Positions 9,609 through 17,965 are shown, numbered from the stretch's first letter. The stretch: 64,000 bases of DNA from Lachnospiraceae bacterium (GCA_031280955.1 JAITGA010000023.1:124001-188000), one strand, 5' to 3'. Program-made: numbers and translations. Notes: generated by a model not told the origin, from the letters alone.

Positions 9609-10088
9609 TCATTTGGTAAATACCTCTCTAGAATAGAATACATTATATCTATTTACTATTTTCCTAGAGTTTGCCATATTTCCATTCTCTGATAAATATT
9701 CTAGCATTTCTTGATATCCCGGCATATTGCTAACCAGCTTCAATGTTCTTTTTGGTGTTCTAATGAATAACCTTTCAAAACCTTCGTTCTTTTTGGGAAC
9801 ACGCTTTTCAATATAAATCACTTCTGACATATCAAAATAATACTTCAATCCTAAGCTCGTTCGCACCGTCACTTTACTGAAATTTACAGATACTTCAAAA
9901 ACCTTTGAGATAAGGATAAGGGGTAAAGAAAGAACTATAAATATTGAAAAAACAACAATAAATCCCGTTAAACCAAAGCCGTCGGGATCCGTAATTGCTA
10001 AAAAAGTCGATAGCAATATAGCTCCACCCATACAGAGATAGGCTAGTGCTGAAAGATCAGGGTGTACTACTTCAAATTTTGTTTTCAT
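9609..10088 (-). CDS. membrane protein with PH-like C-terminal domain, unknown function
   Basis: 159 residues from the ATG at 10088 (a GTG 9 nt upstream is possible, but AGAGGG is better spaced for the ATG). Two membrane helices (about residues 16-36 and 44-64) are followed by a beta-rich segment reminiscent of bacterial PH-like membrane proteins. The gene lies between a strong promoter (10250-10278) and the R-M genes, 67 nt upstream of the methylase, so it may belong to that module. No function can be assigned. Confidence 0.6.
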   Translation of the reverse strand: MKTKFEVVHPDLSALAYLCMGGAILLSTFLAITDPDGFGLTGFIVVFSIFIVLSLPLILISKVFEVSVNFSKVTVRTSLGLKYYFDMSEVIYIEKRVPKKNEGFERLFIRTPKRTLKLVSNMPGYQEMLEYLSENGNMANSRKIVNRYNVFYSREVFTK

Positions 10089-10249
10089 AACTCCCACCCT
10101 CTAGCTAAAAATGGAAAAGTATAAAAGCTTTAGTTTGTTGTTGTAATGATAGTACACGAGCTTTTTCACTACTCATTTGAAACATCTTTTAATCCTTTAG
10201 TTGTAGACTTATGAAGTATGTCCAATAAGTTATATATATCTTCATGTGA

Positions 10250-10278
10250 ATTATAACAAACAAACGTTCTGATGTCAA
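10250..10278 (-). promoter_or_regulatory. sigma-70-type promoter with LexA-like box, R-M module 1
   Basis: On the minus strand TTGACA (10278-10273) and TATAAT (10255-10250) are both perfect and 17 nt apart. The spacer contains GAACGTTTGTTTG (10269-10257), close to the Gram-positive LexA/DinR consensus CGAACRNRYGTTYG. The arrangement is almost identical to the promoter at 36117-36145, ahead of the BcgI-like genes. It would drive the 159-aa gene and the R-M pair. Confidence 0.7.
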
Positions 10279-10380
10279 GTAGTTTTTGAATGTTTTACGA
10301 ATATTACAAACTAAATGTTACAGTTCAACCCCATGTTAAAATAGTATAGGAAAACTCATCTTTCTGCATTACTGCTTGTA

Positions 10381-10459
10381 ATGGATTGCTTCGGCGTATA
10401 AAACCGCCTCGCAATGACGAAACCGTAATACCTTATCATAAGCCTTAACTGTAACAACT
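10381..10459. repeat. dispersed palindromic repeat, copy A
   Basis: Begins ATGGATTGCTTCGGCG and contains ACCGCCTCGCAATGAC, which together form an imperfect hairpin (ATTGC...GCAAT arms). The first 38 nt are identical to copy B (36154). The stretch after the hairpin, up to CTGTAAC, resembles copy C (49362). It lies between the R-M module 1 promoter and the 3' end of purL. The surrounding stretch 10098-10477 holds no gene. Confidence 0.8.
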
Positions 10460-10477
10460 AAATAACGAAAACCACCC

Positions 10478-13400
10478 TCAGCTAAAATACCTGACTGCTG
10501 CCGTAAATATCCTCGTATCCTGCTGTCCGTATACGCCAAGCGCACCGCCGGAGTGATTGCGTTCGCTGTGAAGGAGCTTTCCGAAGCAACGACCGTCTGT
10601 AGAGGTAATACCCTCAATGGCAGCGATACTACCGCCGATATTCCATTCTCCGTCCGCATGGACATTCCCATCAGGGTCACTATAACAGGTCGCTATTTGT
10701 CCGTTTGCAAAGAGCTGTGTGATTCGTTCATGAGAAGCAACGAGACGACCGAAGCTAAGTGAAGCAGGGGCAGCTAAGACCTCGCCGACAGCTACATCAT
10801 TCAGCCACGGTGAGGAGTTGCTTTTGACTTTCGTATAACCCATCCGTGAGATATGGCGGGCAATGGTGTTTTGGCAAAGGGAAACACCGGGGAAAAATCC
10901 CAGTCGCAACAGAGCATGAAAACCCTGGTTGATTCCCAGAATCAAGCCGTCAGACTTCTCATGGTGGCGGGCAAGGGCTTCATGTAAACTACCCTGACAA
11001 AATACTGCTGTATAAAAAGCCGCACTTCCCAAGGGTTCACTGCTGCCTGCGCCATGAATCCCGCTATAAGCGTCGGCAGTAGTGTTAATGCCGCCGGGAA
11101 GAACCAGTATCTGGGCTTCGGCAAGGGAAGCGGCAAAGAGAGCGGTAGAAGCACGAATATCAGCGGCGGTATGGGTCTTAAACACCTTGGTAATTACCTT
11201 TGCTCCCGCTGACTGAAAAGCACGAGCGACATCATATTCGCCGTTCGTACCCGTAAGGACAGGGATAAAGACGGTCGGTGACGGTGAGGAAGATGACTTC
11301 GCTCGCGAGGTAGATAGGGGGGTGGAGGCGGGAGGGGATGGTTGACTGACTCGGTCGGTCAAAGAACCACTCGAGTCAACTCCATCTTTCTTACTCGCTG
11401 CACTAGCTCCGATGACAGAAGAAAGCTCTACCGCACTTGCACCCGCAGTAGGGAAAACCTCTTCCAATGGAGCTTCCCATGCCGTCAAAGCCTCGGCAAT
11501 TGTCAAGCTAAAGTCACTACCGACAAAGCTAGGTTCAGTAATAATCGTGCCTATAGTCCTTGCTCGTGATGGATATAACAAGCTCTCCTGCTTCTCGCTA
11601 ATAGCCCGTTGACGGAACTGGCTTTGCCCTGAGGCAGCGGCGATATCTTTCATTTCCTCATGCGACGATGGTGTCATTTCAACAATTATGTCTCCGGTAC
11701 TGTATTCAAAGAGCTGTGACGGCAGAAGCTCGTCAGCTAATTTGCAACCTAGCTTGCTGCCAAATGCCATTTTGCTGAGAGCGGCGGCGACTCCCTTACT
11801 GTCAAGAGCGTAGGCAGAGACTATTTTTTTCTCCTTTATCAATTGCCCGATTTCGTCATATAGTGACTTCGTTTGCTCATACTGAGGCATCCCGTAGCGG
11901 TCACGAGAAATGGCGAAGTGTACCAACTTGTTGGCGGCAGATTTGAATTCCGGAGTGATGATATCGTCAATATTCGCCGTCGATACTGCAAATGACACTA
12001 GTGTCGGAGGGACATCATGTTCGAGGAACGACCCCGACATACTGTCCTTGCCACCGATAGACGGTATCGTAAAGCCTCTTTGGGCATTGTATGCTCCCAA
12101 GAGAGCTGCAAAAGGCTGTCCCCAACGCTCAGGGCATTTGCCCAAGCGGGCGAAGTACTCCTGAAAGCTAAGCCTTGCCTTTCTATAATCACCGCCTCCG
12201 GCTACAATCTTTGCCAGCGATTCAAGCACCGCATATGCCGCTCCGTGATAAGGACTCCAAGCCGCCAGATAAGGGTCATTTCCTTGGCTCATCATCGTCA
12301 CGGTTTTGGTTTTTCCATCTAAAAGCGGCAGTCTGGCAACCATCGCCTGACTTTCGCTCAACTGATACTTGCCGCTCAACGGTAAAACAACCGTCCCGCC
12401 GCCGATTGTGGTATCAAATTTCTCAACCATGCCTTTCTGTGAACAGACATTGAGGTCGCCCAGAGTCAAAAGCCATGCCTTTTTTACCTCATTATTCGCA
12501 AGCGCATCTGTAATCCCATCAAGAGCAAAACGGCGAAAATAACTGTCTTTTTCCCCGGTTACGTCCCGGGGCATCTTGACTTTGACCGTTGCCCGGGGAC
12601 GGACTCCGTTGGTATCAAGAAAAGACCGTGCTAAGTCAACCACCCGCTCGCCACGCCAAGTAAGCACCAGCCGCTTCACAGCGGTGACTAAGCCTACTAT
12701 CGTCGCTTCCACATTTTCCTCAGCTGCATATTCCATGAAGGCGGCAACATCAGCGGGAGCGATAACCACCGCCATCCGCTCCTGCGACTCGGAAATCGCA
12801 AGCTCCGTGCCATCCAAACCACTATATTTGACCGGGACTTTGTCGAGATCGACATTGATACCCGCCGCCAGTTCACCTATCGCCACCGCTACCCCGCCGG
12901 CACCGAAGTCATTACACTTTTTGATCAAAAGACTGGCTTCCTCACGGCGAAAAAGGCGGATAATAGCACGTTCGGTGGGAGGATCGCCTTTTTGCACCTC
13001 TGCTCCGCAAACAGTCAGCGAGCTTTCATCATGAACCTTGGATGAACCGGTTGCTCCGCCGCATCCATCACGCCCCGTCCGTCCACCGACCAGTATAATT
13101 ACATCCTCAGGTTCTGCTCCGCTCCTTTTCACCGCTTTGCGGGGAGCAGCAGCAACGAGTGCCCCCAGTTCCATCCGTTTCGCCAGATATCCGGGGTGGT
13201 AGATTTCCTTTGCCTGTCCCGCAGGAACGCCGATTTGATTAGCATATGAAGCATGACCGGCAGCGGCTTCACGGGAAAGCTTGCGCTGTGGCAATTTACC
13301 GGGCATGGTTTTTGCAAATGGTACTCCGGGATCGGCAGAACCGCTCACTCGCATCGCCTGATGGACGAATCCTCGTCCCGAGAGCGGATCACGGATGCCG

Positions 13401-14488
13401 CCCCCCAGACAGGTTGCTGCCCCGCCATAAGGCTCTATCTCCGTGGGATGGTTGTGGGTTTCGTTTTTGAACATTACCAGCCATTCCTCGGTAATGTTCC
13501 CGGTATCGGTTTCAATTTCAATCGGGACTACCAGTGAACAGGCGTTTATTTCCTCGCTGTCTTCCATATCGGTAAGCGTCCCGGCGGCTTTTTGCTCCCG
13601 CATCGCTATTTGCGCCAAATCCATCAGGCAAACATATTTGTCATCCCGCCCTGCCAGAAGTGAACTACGGGCATCCATGTATCTGCGGTATGTCATTTCT
13701 ATCGGGGCGCGGTAAAAACCATTTTCAAACTCTACTTCACTAAGCTCAGTCAAGAATGTCGTATGACGGCAATGATCAGACCAATATGTATCCAAAACGC
13801 GGATTTCCGTTACTGTCGGGTCACGCTTTTCCTCGTTTTGGAAGTACTCGTGAATATGGAGAAAATCTGCATATGTCATCGCTAGGGAAAGGGATTCAAA
13901 GAGCCGCAGAAGTTCCTTTCCATCAAAAGAGACGAAGCCCTCATAGACAGCAATAGGAGGGATGGTACTTTCGTCATCTACGGAAACAAGGTTTACTCCT
14001 TTATCAAACTCTGATTTTGCCTCATGGGAGTCTACATTGTTGATGAAATAAGACTTGATAGTGGCAAATTCTTTGTCAGAAATAACACCTGTTATTATAT
14101 AGACAACGGCGGTTTTTACTGTTGGCTCTGCATCAGGGTCAAGTAGCTTGATTGTTTGCTCTGCTAAAGCTGCCCGTTGGTCAAACTGTCCGGGGAGGTA
14201 TTCGACGCAGAGAAGACGGCTGTTTGCCGAGGGTGAAAGCATATCCACGGTGACAGTGTCAAGCTCAGGATTGGTAAACACCTTTTGACAGGCAAGATTA
14301 AGCAAATCGTCTGATATGTTTTGGAAATCATAACGAGTGAGGACACGTACCGATTCAACAGCAGTTATACCAAGGAAATGGCGGATATCATGGAGGTAGG
14401 GATTGTTCCGGTGGAAGGGGGAGGTGGGGCTTTCCCCGATTTTTTCGGTGATTGATCGTTCAACATATATCCTTTTGACTGCCGCCAT
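10478..14488 (-). CDS. purL: phosphoribosylformylglycinamidine synthase, single-chain clostridial type, with altered glutaminase site
   Basis: 1336 residues, the long form in which the synthase and glutamine amidotransferase domains are fused. It converts FGAR, ATP and glutamine to FGAM in purine synthesis. The synthase half looks complete (for example KNETHNHPTEIEPYGGAATC and GGRTGRDGCGGATGSS). In the C-terminal domain the nucleophile elbow, normally GICNGFQ, reads GINQGFH: the catalytic Cys is Asn (residue about 1187, codon 10928-10930). The usual GGFS is GGIN. The His/Glu part of the triad, HSER, is kept. The two halves are joined by an unusual Ser/Pro-rich linker (about residues 1045-1080). 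AGGAGC precedes the ATG. Without the Cys the enzyme should not hydrolyse glutamine itself and would need free ammonia or another amidotransferase. Confidence 0.9.
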   Translation of the reverse strand: MAAVKRIYVERSITEKIGESPTSPFHRNNPYLHDIRHFLGITAVESVRVLTRYDFQNISDDLLNLACQKVFTNPELDTVTVDMLSPSANSRLLCVEYLPGQFDQRAALAEQTIKLLDPDAEPTVKTAVVYIITGVISDKEFATIKSYFINNVDSHEAKSEFDKGVNLVSVDDESTIPPIAVYEGFVSFDGKELLRLFESLSLAMTYADFLHIHEYFQNEEKRDPTVTEIRVLDTYWSDHCRHTTFLTELSEVEFENGFYRAPIEMTYRRYMDARSSLLAGRDDKYVCLMDLAQIAMREQKAAGTLTDMEDSEEINACSLVVPIEIETDTGNITEEWLVMFKNETHNHPTEIEPYGGAATCLGGGIRDPLSGRGFVHQAMRVSGSADPGVPFAKTMPGKLPQRKLSREAAAGHASYANQIGVPAGQAKEIYHPGYLAKRMELGALVAAAPRKAVKRSGAEPEDVIILVGGRTGRDGCGGATGSSKVHDESSLTVCGAEVQKGDPPTERAIIRLFRREEASLLIKKCNDFGAGGVAVAIGELAAGINVDLDKVPVKYSGLDGTELAISESQERMAVVIAPADVAAFMEYAAEENVEATIVGLVTAVKRLVLTWRGERVVDLARSFLDTNGVRPRATVKVKMPRDVTGEKDSYFRRFALDGITDALANNEVKKAWLLTLGDLNVCSQKGMVEKFDTTIGGGTVVLPLSGKYQLSESQAMVARLPLLDGKTKTVTMMSQGNDPYLAAWSPYHGAAYAVLESLAKIVAGGGDYRKARLSFQEYFARLGKCPERWGQPFAALLGAYNAQRGFTIPSIGGKDSMSGSFLEHDVPPTLVSFAVSTANIDDIITPEFKSAANKLVHFAISRDRYGMPQYEQTKSLYDEIGQLIKEKKIVSAYALDSKGVAAALSKMAFGSKLGCKLADELLPSQLFEYSTGDIIVEMTPSSHEEMKDIAAASGQSQFRQRAISEKQESLLYPSRARTIGTIITEPSFVGSDFSLTIAEALTAWEAPLEEVFPTAGASAVELSSVIGASAASKKDGVDSSGSLTDRVSQPSPPASTPLSTSRAKSSSSPSPTVFIPVLTGTNGEYDVARAFQSAGAKVITKVFKTHTAADIRASTALFAASLAEAQILVLPGGINTTADAYSGIHGAGSSEPLGSAAFYTAVFCQGSLHEALARHHEKSDGLILGINQGFHALLRLGFFPGVSLCQNTIARHISRMGYTKVKSNSSPWLNDVAVGEVLAAPASLSFGRLVASHERITQLFANGQIATCYSDPDGNVHADGEWNIGGSIAAIEGITSTDGRCFGKLLHSERNHSGGALGVYGQQDTRIFTAAVRYFS

Positions 14489-14500
14489 GTTTGCTCCTGA

Positions 14501-15094
14501 CTATTCGATTATTAGGCCTTGCATGATATAGATAAGCTGCTTGTCAACTGCCGCTTCGGAAATACCGCTGGTACGAGCGGTGATTTTGAGTCCTTCAATG
14601 GTATACATGATATTGGTTGCGGTGCTGCGGGGGTCATCACAAAAGAACTCGCCTGCCAAAACGCCGTCACGGATTAGGTTTTCGAGGATTAGGACAGCTG
14701 TTTCAAATTGTTTCTTTAGAAAATTATCTTTGGCACTCAGTTTCACCTGGGTGATATGCAGGGAAAAATAGTATTCATAGATGGCGAATAGCAGCGATTT
14801 TTTCTTACGGAGGATTTCCTTTTTTTGCTCTTTCATGAAAAGAGCGAGGATATCGGATGTGCTGGCTGAAGCCGGTAATGCCTCGCCGCTTTCACCCCGT
14901 CCGGCGATATCGGCAGCGATTACAGCAGTAAATATCTCTTCTATACTCGTGAAGTATAGATAAAGCCCGCCTCGGCTTATCTCACAGGCGGAAACAATAT
15001 CTTGCATTGTGACTGCGGTGTAACCTCGCTTGGCAAAGACTGCATATGAACGTTCAATGATGAAATCCCGCTTTTTCGTTGATTTTTCTGCCAT
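14501..15094 (-). CDS. TetR-family transcriptional regulator
   Basis: 197 residues. The N-terminal helix-turn-helix (AKRGYTAVTMQDIVSACEIS and then RGGLYLYFTS) is typical of TetR; the C-terminal ligand domain is not assignable. The start at 15094 is preferred over an ATG at 15121 because GAGGG is correctly spaced for it. It lies 12 nt upstream of purL and 39 nt downstream of the 160-aa gene, so it may regulate that pair or an unlinked exporter. Confidence 0.85.
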   Translation of the reverse strand: MAEKSTKKRDFIIERSYAVFAKRGYTAVTMQDIVSACEISRGGLYLYFTSIEEIFTAVIAADIAGRGESGEALPASASTSDILALFMKEQKKEILRKKKSLLFAIYEYYFSLHITQVKLSAKDNFLKKQFETAVLILENLIRDGVLAGEFFCDDPRSTATNIMYTIEGLKITARTSGISEAAVDKQLIYIMQGLIIE

Positions 15095-15133
15095 CTGACG
15101 ACCCTCTTTCATTTCTTTCATAACGCCTGTTAT

Positions 15134-15616
15134 TTATCGTTCGTTTGCGGCGGTATCGGTAAATATCTCCGTCAGGAACTTGATTCGTGCCAAACTGTGA
15201 TAAAAAATACCGTATTCTACCGCTTCATTCCATAACCTGCCCCTAGTCATCCCCCCGAGGACATATTTGGATATGATGCCGATGATTACATCTATTTCCT
15301 GCAAATGACAATTCTCAATTTGCTCCAGTTCATCAATATATGAGTAGAGGTTTTTGCGGCGAAGAATATAAGGATAATTCCTGTCCATCAACCCCGTGTC
15401 ATTCATTGCTCTGATGAAACCAAGCAGCGTCGAGTCATAAACAGGAAACGAAATCGTACCGTTGACATCATCGCCATCATAAAGGCGTTCTAGATTTTTG
15501 TCTTTTCGCTCCAAAAACCAAGGAATATAACGAAAAAACGGCTCTAGTGGCTGCCGGTAGTGAGCAATTACCTGTAATAGATATTCTTTACTGTTATCTG
15601 TTTCCATCAGTTTCAT
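15134..15616 (-). CDS. conserved protein of unknown function (DUF6508-like)
   Basis: 160 residues, no signal peptide or membrane segment. The central and C-terminal pattern, with FIRAMNDTGLMDRNY, then IGIISKYVLGGMTRG and a final GIFYHSLARIKFL, recalls small DUF6508-type proteins, but this is from memory and not certain. It is preceded by a clear promoter (15654-15681) and followed by the tetR gene, suggesting a two-gene unit. Confidence 0.6.
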   Translation of the reverse strand: MKLMETDNSKEYLLQVIAHYRQPLEPFFRYIPWFLERKDKNLERLYDGDDVNGTISFPVYDSTLLGFIRAMNDTGLMDRNYPYILRRKNLYSYIDELEQIENCHLQEIDVIIGIISKYVLGGMTRGRLWNEAVEYGIFYHSLARIKFLTEIFTDTAANER

Positions 15617-15653
15617 CTCTTTGGGGCATATTGTTCAAGTTCACCTATCTTTC

Positions 15654-15681
15654 ATTATACTCTCTATTTTTGATTTTTCAA
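15654..15681 (-). promoter_or_regulatory. promoter for the 160-aa gene and tetR
   Basis: Minus-strand TTGAAA (15681-15676) and TATAAT (15659-15654) with a 16-nt spacer. Just upstream (about 15695-15715) is a partial inverted repeat, TTATGT-AAAA-ACATA, a possible TetR operator. Confidence 0.6.
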
Positions 15682-15745
15682 CCAGATACGCAAACTTTTA
15701 TGTAAAAACATAGGTAAAACTTTGCATGACAAAAACGTATCGTGC

Positions 15746-15774
15746 TTGACAGTAATCAAGCCATGTTCTATAAT
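15746..15774 (+). promoter_or_regulatory. promoter of tRNA-Trp
   Basis: Perfect TTGACA (15746-15751) and TATAAT (15769-15774), 17-nt spacer, ending 26 nt before the tRNA. Confidence 0.85.
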
Positions 15775-15800
15775 GGGCTTCGTAATATTCGTAATAAGCT

Positions 15801-15871
15801 AGGGGATTCATATAGCGGCAATATGACGGTCTCCAAAACCGTTCACGGGGGTTCGAATCCCTCATCCCCTG
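15801..15871 (+). tRNA. tRNA-Trp (anticodon CCA)
   Basis: Cloverleaf with acceptor arms AGGGGAT/ATCCCCT, anticodon stem ACGGT/ACCGT around the loop CTCCAAA (CCA in the centre) and T-arm GGGTTCGAATCCC. Discriminator G at 15871; the 3' CCA is not encoded. The region downstream carries mobile-element remnants, in keeping with tRNA genes being common integration sites. Confidence 0.95.
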
Positions 15872-15880
15872 TTTTTTGGC

Positions 15881-15924
15881 AACCCCAGTAAATGCACAAA
15901 AATAGCGTGTTTACTGGGGTTTTT
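15881..15924 (+). terminator. Rho-independent terminator of tRNA-Trp
   Basis: Inverted repeat AACCCCAGTAAA/TTTACTGGGGTT followed by a T-run, 10 nt after the tRNA. Confidence 0.9.
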
Positions 15925-16028
15925 GATTATTTATGTGTCCGTTTTTTTGTGCTAAAACACGAATATTTGTTCTATTTTAACCCAAAAGTGTTCGCAAGCT
16001 AACAAAATTCACTCATTATATTATAGTC

Positions 16029-16139
16029 CAGAAATGGGAAACTGGAGTATTCGAACCTTCTTTGGGAAAGATTAGTATTATGGCTGACTATTTTGGCGTG
16101 AGTTTAGATGGTTGTAAAAAGGTGCAAACAGATAAATAA
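16029..16139 (+). pseudogene. remnant of an XRE-family helix-turn-helix repressor
   Basis: One frame reads QKWETGVFEPSLGKISIMAD then YFGVSLDGC and ends at TAA (16137). This is the second half of a phage-type XRE DNA-binding domain (usual form: SKWE.G...PSLE.L..IADYFGVSLD.L). The first half and start codon cannot be recovered upstream in any frame, so the gene appears truncated. It fits a decayed prophage or integrative element beside tRNA-Trp. Confidence 0.7.
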
Positions 16140-16205
16140 TTATGCGAAATCGCCGATACAATAAATGTAGTATTATAGCGCAAATCATACCGCTAAATCG
16201 TGTAG

Positions 16206-16235
16206 TTGTGTAAGAATCGTTAAAAATGATATAAT
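16206..16235 (+). promoter_or_regulatory. promoter of the orphan two-gene operon
   Basis: TTGTGT (16206-16211), an 18-nt spacer, then TATAAT (16230-16235) with an extended -10 TGA. It lies 73 nt before the first ATG. Confidence 0.6.
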
Positions 16236-16308
16236 TGGTGGGAACTTTTGACTCCGATATAAATAATTAAACTATGGCATAAAGACCCACATCAGAGAGG
16301 AGTATCAT

Positions 16309-16527
16309 ATGTTAGCAACCGCCACAAGCAGGGAAGTTTCAATTGATGAAGTAGGCAATCCAATATCATCATCAGAATATGAAGAACTGTTAATCCGTCT
16401 TACACAGAAAGGCTATCTTAACGACCCAGAATTAAACGATGACGGACTGCCAATTGAGGTGGATGACTTTATTTTGTCTGGATTGACTATGTTAAATCAA
16501 ATTAAACTGGGAGTGCAGGTAAAATGA
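16309..16527 (+). CDS. small acidic protein, first gene of an orphan operon
   Basis: 72 residues, acidic, no membrane segment; not recognised. The GAGAGGAG ribosome site is strong. The stop overlaps the start of the next gene (ATGA at 16524-16527), so the two are coupled. A small acidic protein ahead of a larger basic partner is the usual plan of toxin-antitoxin or immunity pairs, but no motif supports a specific class. It is AT-rich and sits in the tRNA-Trp island. Confidence 0.7.
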   Translation: MLATATSREVSIDEVGNPISSSEYEELLIRLTQKGYLNDPELNDDGLPIEVDDFILSGLTMLNQIKLGVQVK

Positions 16528-17057
16528 CAAATAATTTAACAGAAGCTAGATGTATACCACCATCAGAAGAATACCTAAACAATAAAAGATCATATTTTCA
16601 AAAAATTTTACACGAATTCGCAAATTATGTTTCAATAGACAAAAGCAGAATTAAAGTAGATAACAAACTGCTTGATGATGTTATTGTTCGTTTACACCAA
16701 CGCTTGAATTACTACCTGTTTTTTCATGGAAAAAATCTTGAACAATCACGGCAAGCAGCTATATACGCATATTGGATATTACGCTATCGACCATTGCGAG
16801 TGTTGGTGTGGGATAAGGCTTACGATGTAAACATATATTTTGCGTTTTATACTCTATTTGCTGTTGCATTATTTCAAACGCTTAGCAGCTGCCCAAAGGA
16901 GTATCAAGTAGATATAGTTATGAATATCCGTAAAGAATATGAAAGCGATTTTTTACGTTCGTTTAATGAATATGACATAAGCAAAGAATCTATGATGATG
17001 ATTTCTGATAGTATCAAGAGTATTTTCAAAGCAGAAATCAAGCGTATACAATCATAA
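16524..17057 (+). CDS. unknown protein, second gene of an orphan operon
   Basis: 177 residues, mostly helical with one hydrophobic stretch (about residues 108-122, FYTLFAVALFQTL). It includes a basic and aromatic segment, AIYAYWILRYRPLRVLVW. No family is recognised. It is coupled to the 72-aa gene by a 4-nt overlap. AT-rich codon use unlike the flanking radA and purL suggests transfer with the surrounding element. It could be an effector or toxin of a small accessory system; this is inference from layout only. Confidence 0.65.
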   Translation: MTNNLTEARCIPPSEEYLNNKRSYFQKILHEFANYVSIDKSRIKVDNKLLDDVIVRLHQRLNYYLFFHGKNLEQSRQAAIYAYWILRYRPLRVLVWDKAYDVNIYFAFYTLFAVALFQTLSSCPKEYQVDIVMNIRKEYESDFLRSFNEYDISKESMMMISDSIKSIFKAEIKRIQS

Positions 17058-17256
17058 CTAAACTATCATGGGTGTACTCGCTCTATACAACAACCTCAAC
17101 ACATAAAAAAGCGGCTCTGCTCCCTATTAAGATTAAGGCGGCTGTATCTGTCAGCGAGTCACCGATGCGTGTTTTACTTCCCCAGCGGCTTCCTTGCTAG
17201 GTTCAGCATAACACAGTGCGAATGAACTTATCAACAACTAGCTAGAGGTACTCTAT
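17058..17256. other. gene-free stretch between the orphan operon and the FW-repeat gene
   Basis: No reading frame with a ribosome site, no clear terminator and no RNA fold recognised. An AGAGGT ribosome site for the FW-repeat gene lies at its right end. Confidence 0.5.
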
Positions 17257-17430
17257 ATGTTTTGGTTTTGGTTTTGGTTTTGGTTTTGGTTTTGGTTTTG
17301 GTTTTGGTTTTGGTTTTGGTTTTGGTTTTGGTTTTGGTTCTGGGTATGTTTTTTCATATTACTAATCCTCTCGCCACTTTTTTATGAGGTATATAAATCT
17401 AGTAAGATACCGAAAAAGGCAGCGAGATAG
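17257..17430 (+). CDS. 57-residue membrane mini-protein built of 14 Phe-Trp repeats
   Basis: ATG at 17257 with AGAGG eight bases upstream. The frame reads M, then Phe-Trp fourteen times, then the hydrophobic VCFFILLILSPLFYEVY and a basic tail ending KIPKKAAR, stop TAG at 17428. The aromatic tract plus following helix would be long enough to enter or span a membrane, with the Lys/Arg tail inside. The hexamer repeat leaves the frame unchanged when units are gained or lost, so tract length could vary without loss of the protein. No family is recognised. Translation is supported by the ribosome site and by the open, sensible tail beyond the repeat; expression is unproven. Confidence 0.55.
   Translation: MFWFWFWFWFWFWFWFWFWFWFWFWFWFWVCFFILLILSPLFYEVYKSSKIPKKAAR
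17260..17343. repeat. hexanucleotide microsatellite (TTTTGG), 14 units
   Basis: Thirteen perfect TTTTGG units followed by one TTCTGG, in register with the Phe-Trp codons of the 57-aa gene. Such tracts are prone to slippage. Confidence 0.95.
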
Positions 17431-17435
17431 ACTTT

Positions 17436-17893
17436 AGTTCCAAAGTCATTCTAAGTAGCGATATTCCTGGATGGCAAAATGATGTATATTTGTTAATGCA
17501 ACCCTGTTAAATAACTATATCGAACTTAGTTCTGATAATGAGAACGAAACATATCGAATTGATTTTGATGAAATTAAGCAAACGGAGTTAATCACAGAGA
17601 CAGAAATGCGCACAAAGGATAAAATTTCATTGCCCGTGGATCTGTAGGATATTTACTTGCCGGAACCGTAGGCGATGCCGTAGGGTTAATAAGCAGCATG
17701 AAAGATGAAAAGACACTATAAAGTGTGTAATTATTACATCATTAACTATATAAATGAAAATGGACTTACAGATATGTTAGTGTTACGTACTGGCTGCATC
17801 GGCTGCAATGAGTATCTTTTTGATAAATATCTACGAATGTTAGTTCCAGCAATACCACCACCAACGTCGTCTGAGGAAGTCCATACTACTTGA
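17436..17893 (+). pseudogene. multiply frameshifted gene, glycine-zipper type protein
   Basis: Three frames must be joined: VILSSDIPGWQNDVYLLM, then ELSSDNENETYRIDFDEIKQ, then GSVGYLLAGTVGDAVGLISS, and finally VCNYYIINYINENGLTDML. Together they look like one protein with a small-residue membrane hairpin (glycine zipper) in its middle, a type often found in Firmicute accessory regions. At least three indels break it. The last piece alone is open from ATG 17705 to 17893, but is unlikely to be an independent gene. Confidence 0.55.
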
Positions 17894-17965
17894 ACAAATC
17901 ATATACACCTTGTTGATTTTTGCACTTTACTACCGTAATGCGCTACAAGTAAAAAGGAGAAGACT

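Noticed and set aside
17260-17343. Repeat array that could be taken for a CRISPR
   Set aside because: Uninterrupted hexamer with no spacers and no cas genes; it is a coding microsatellite.
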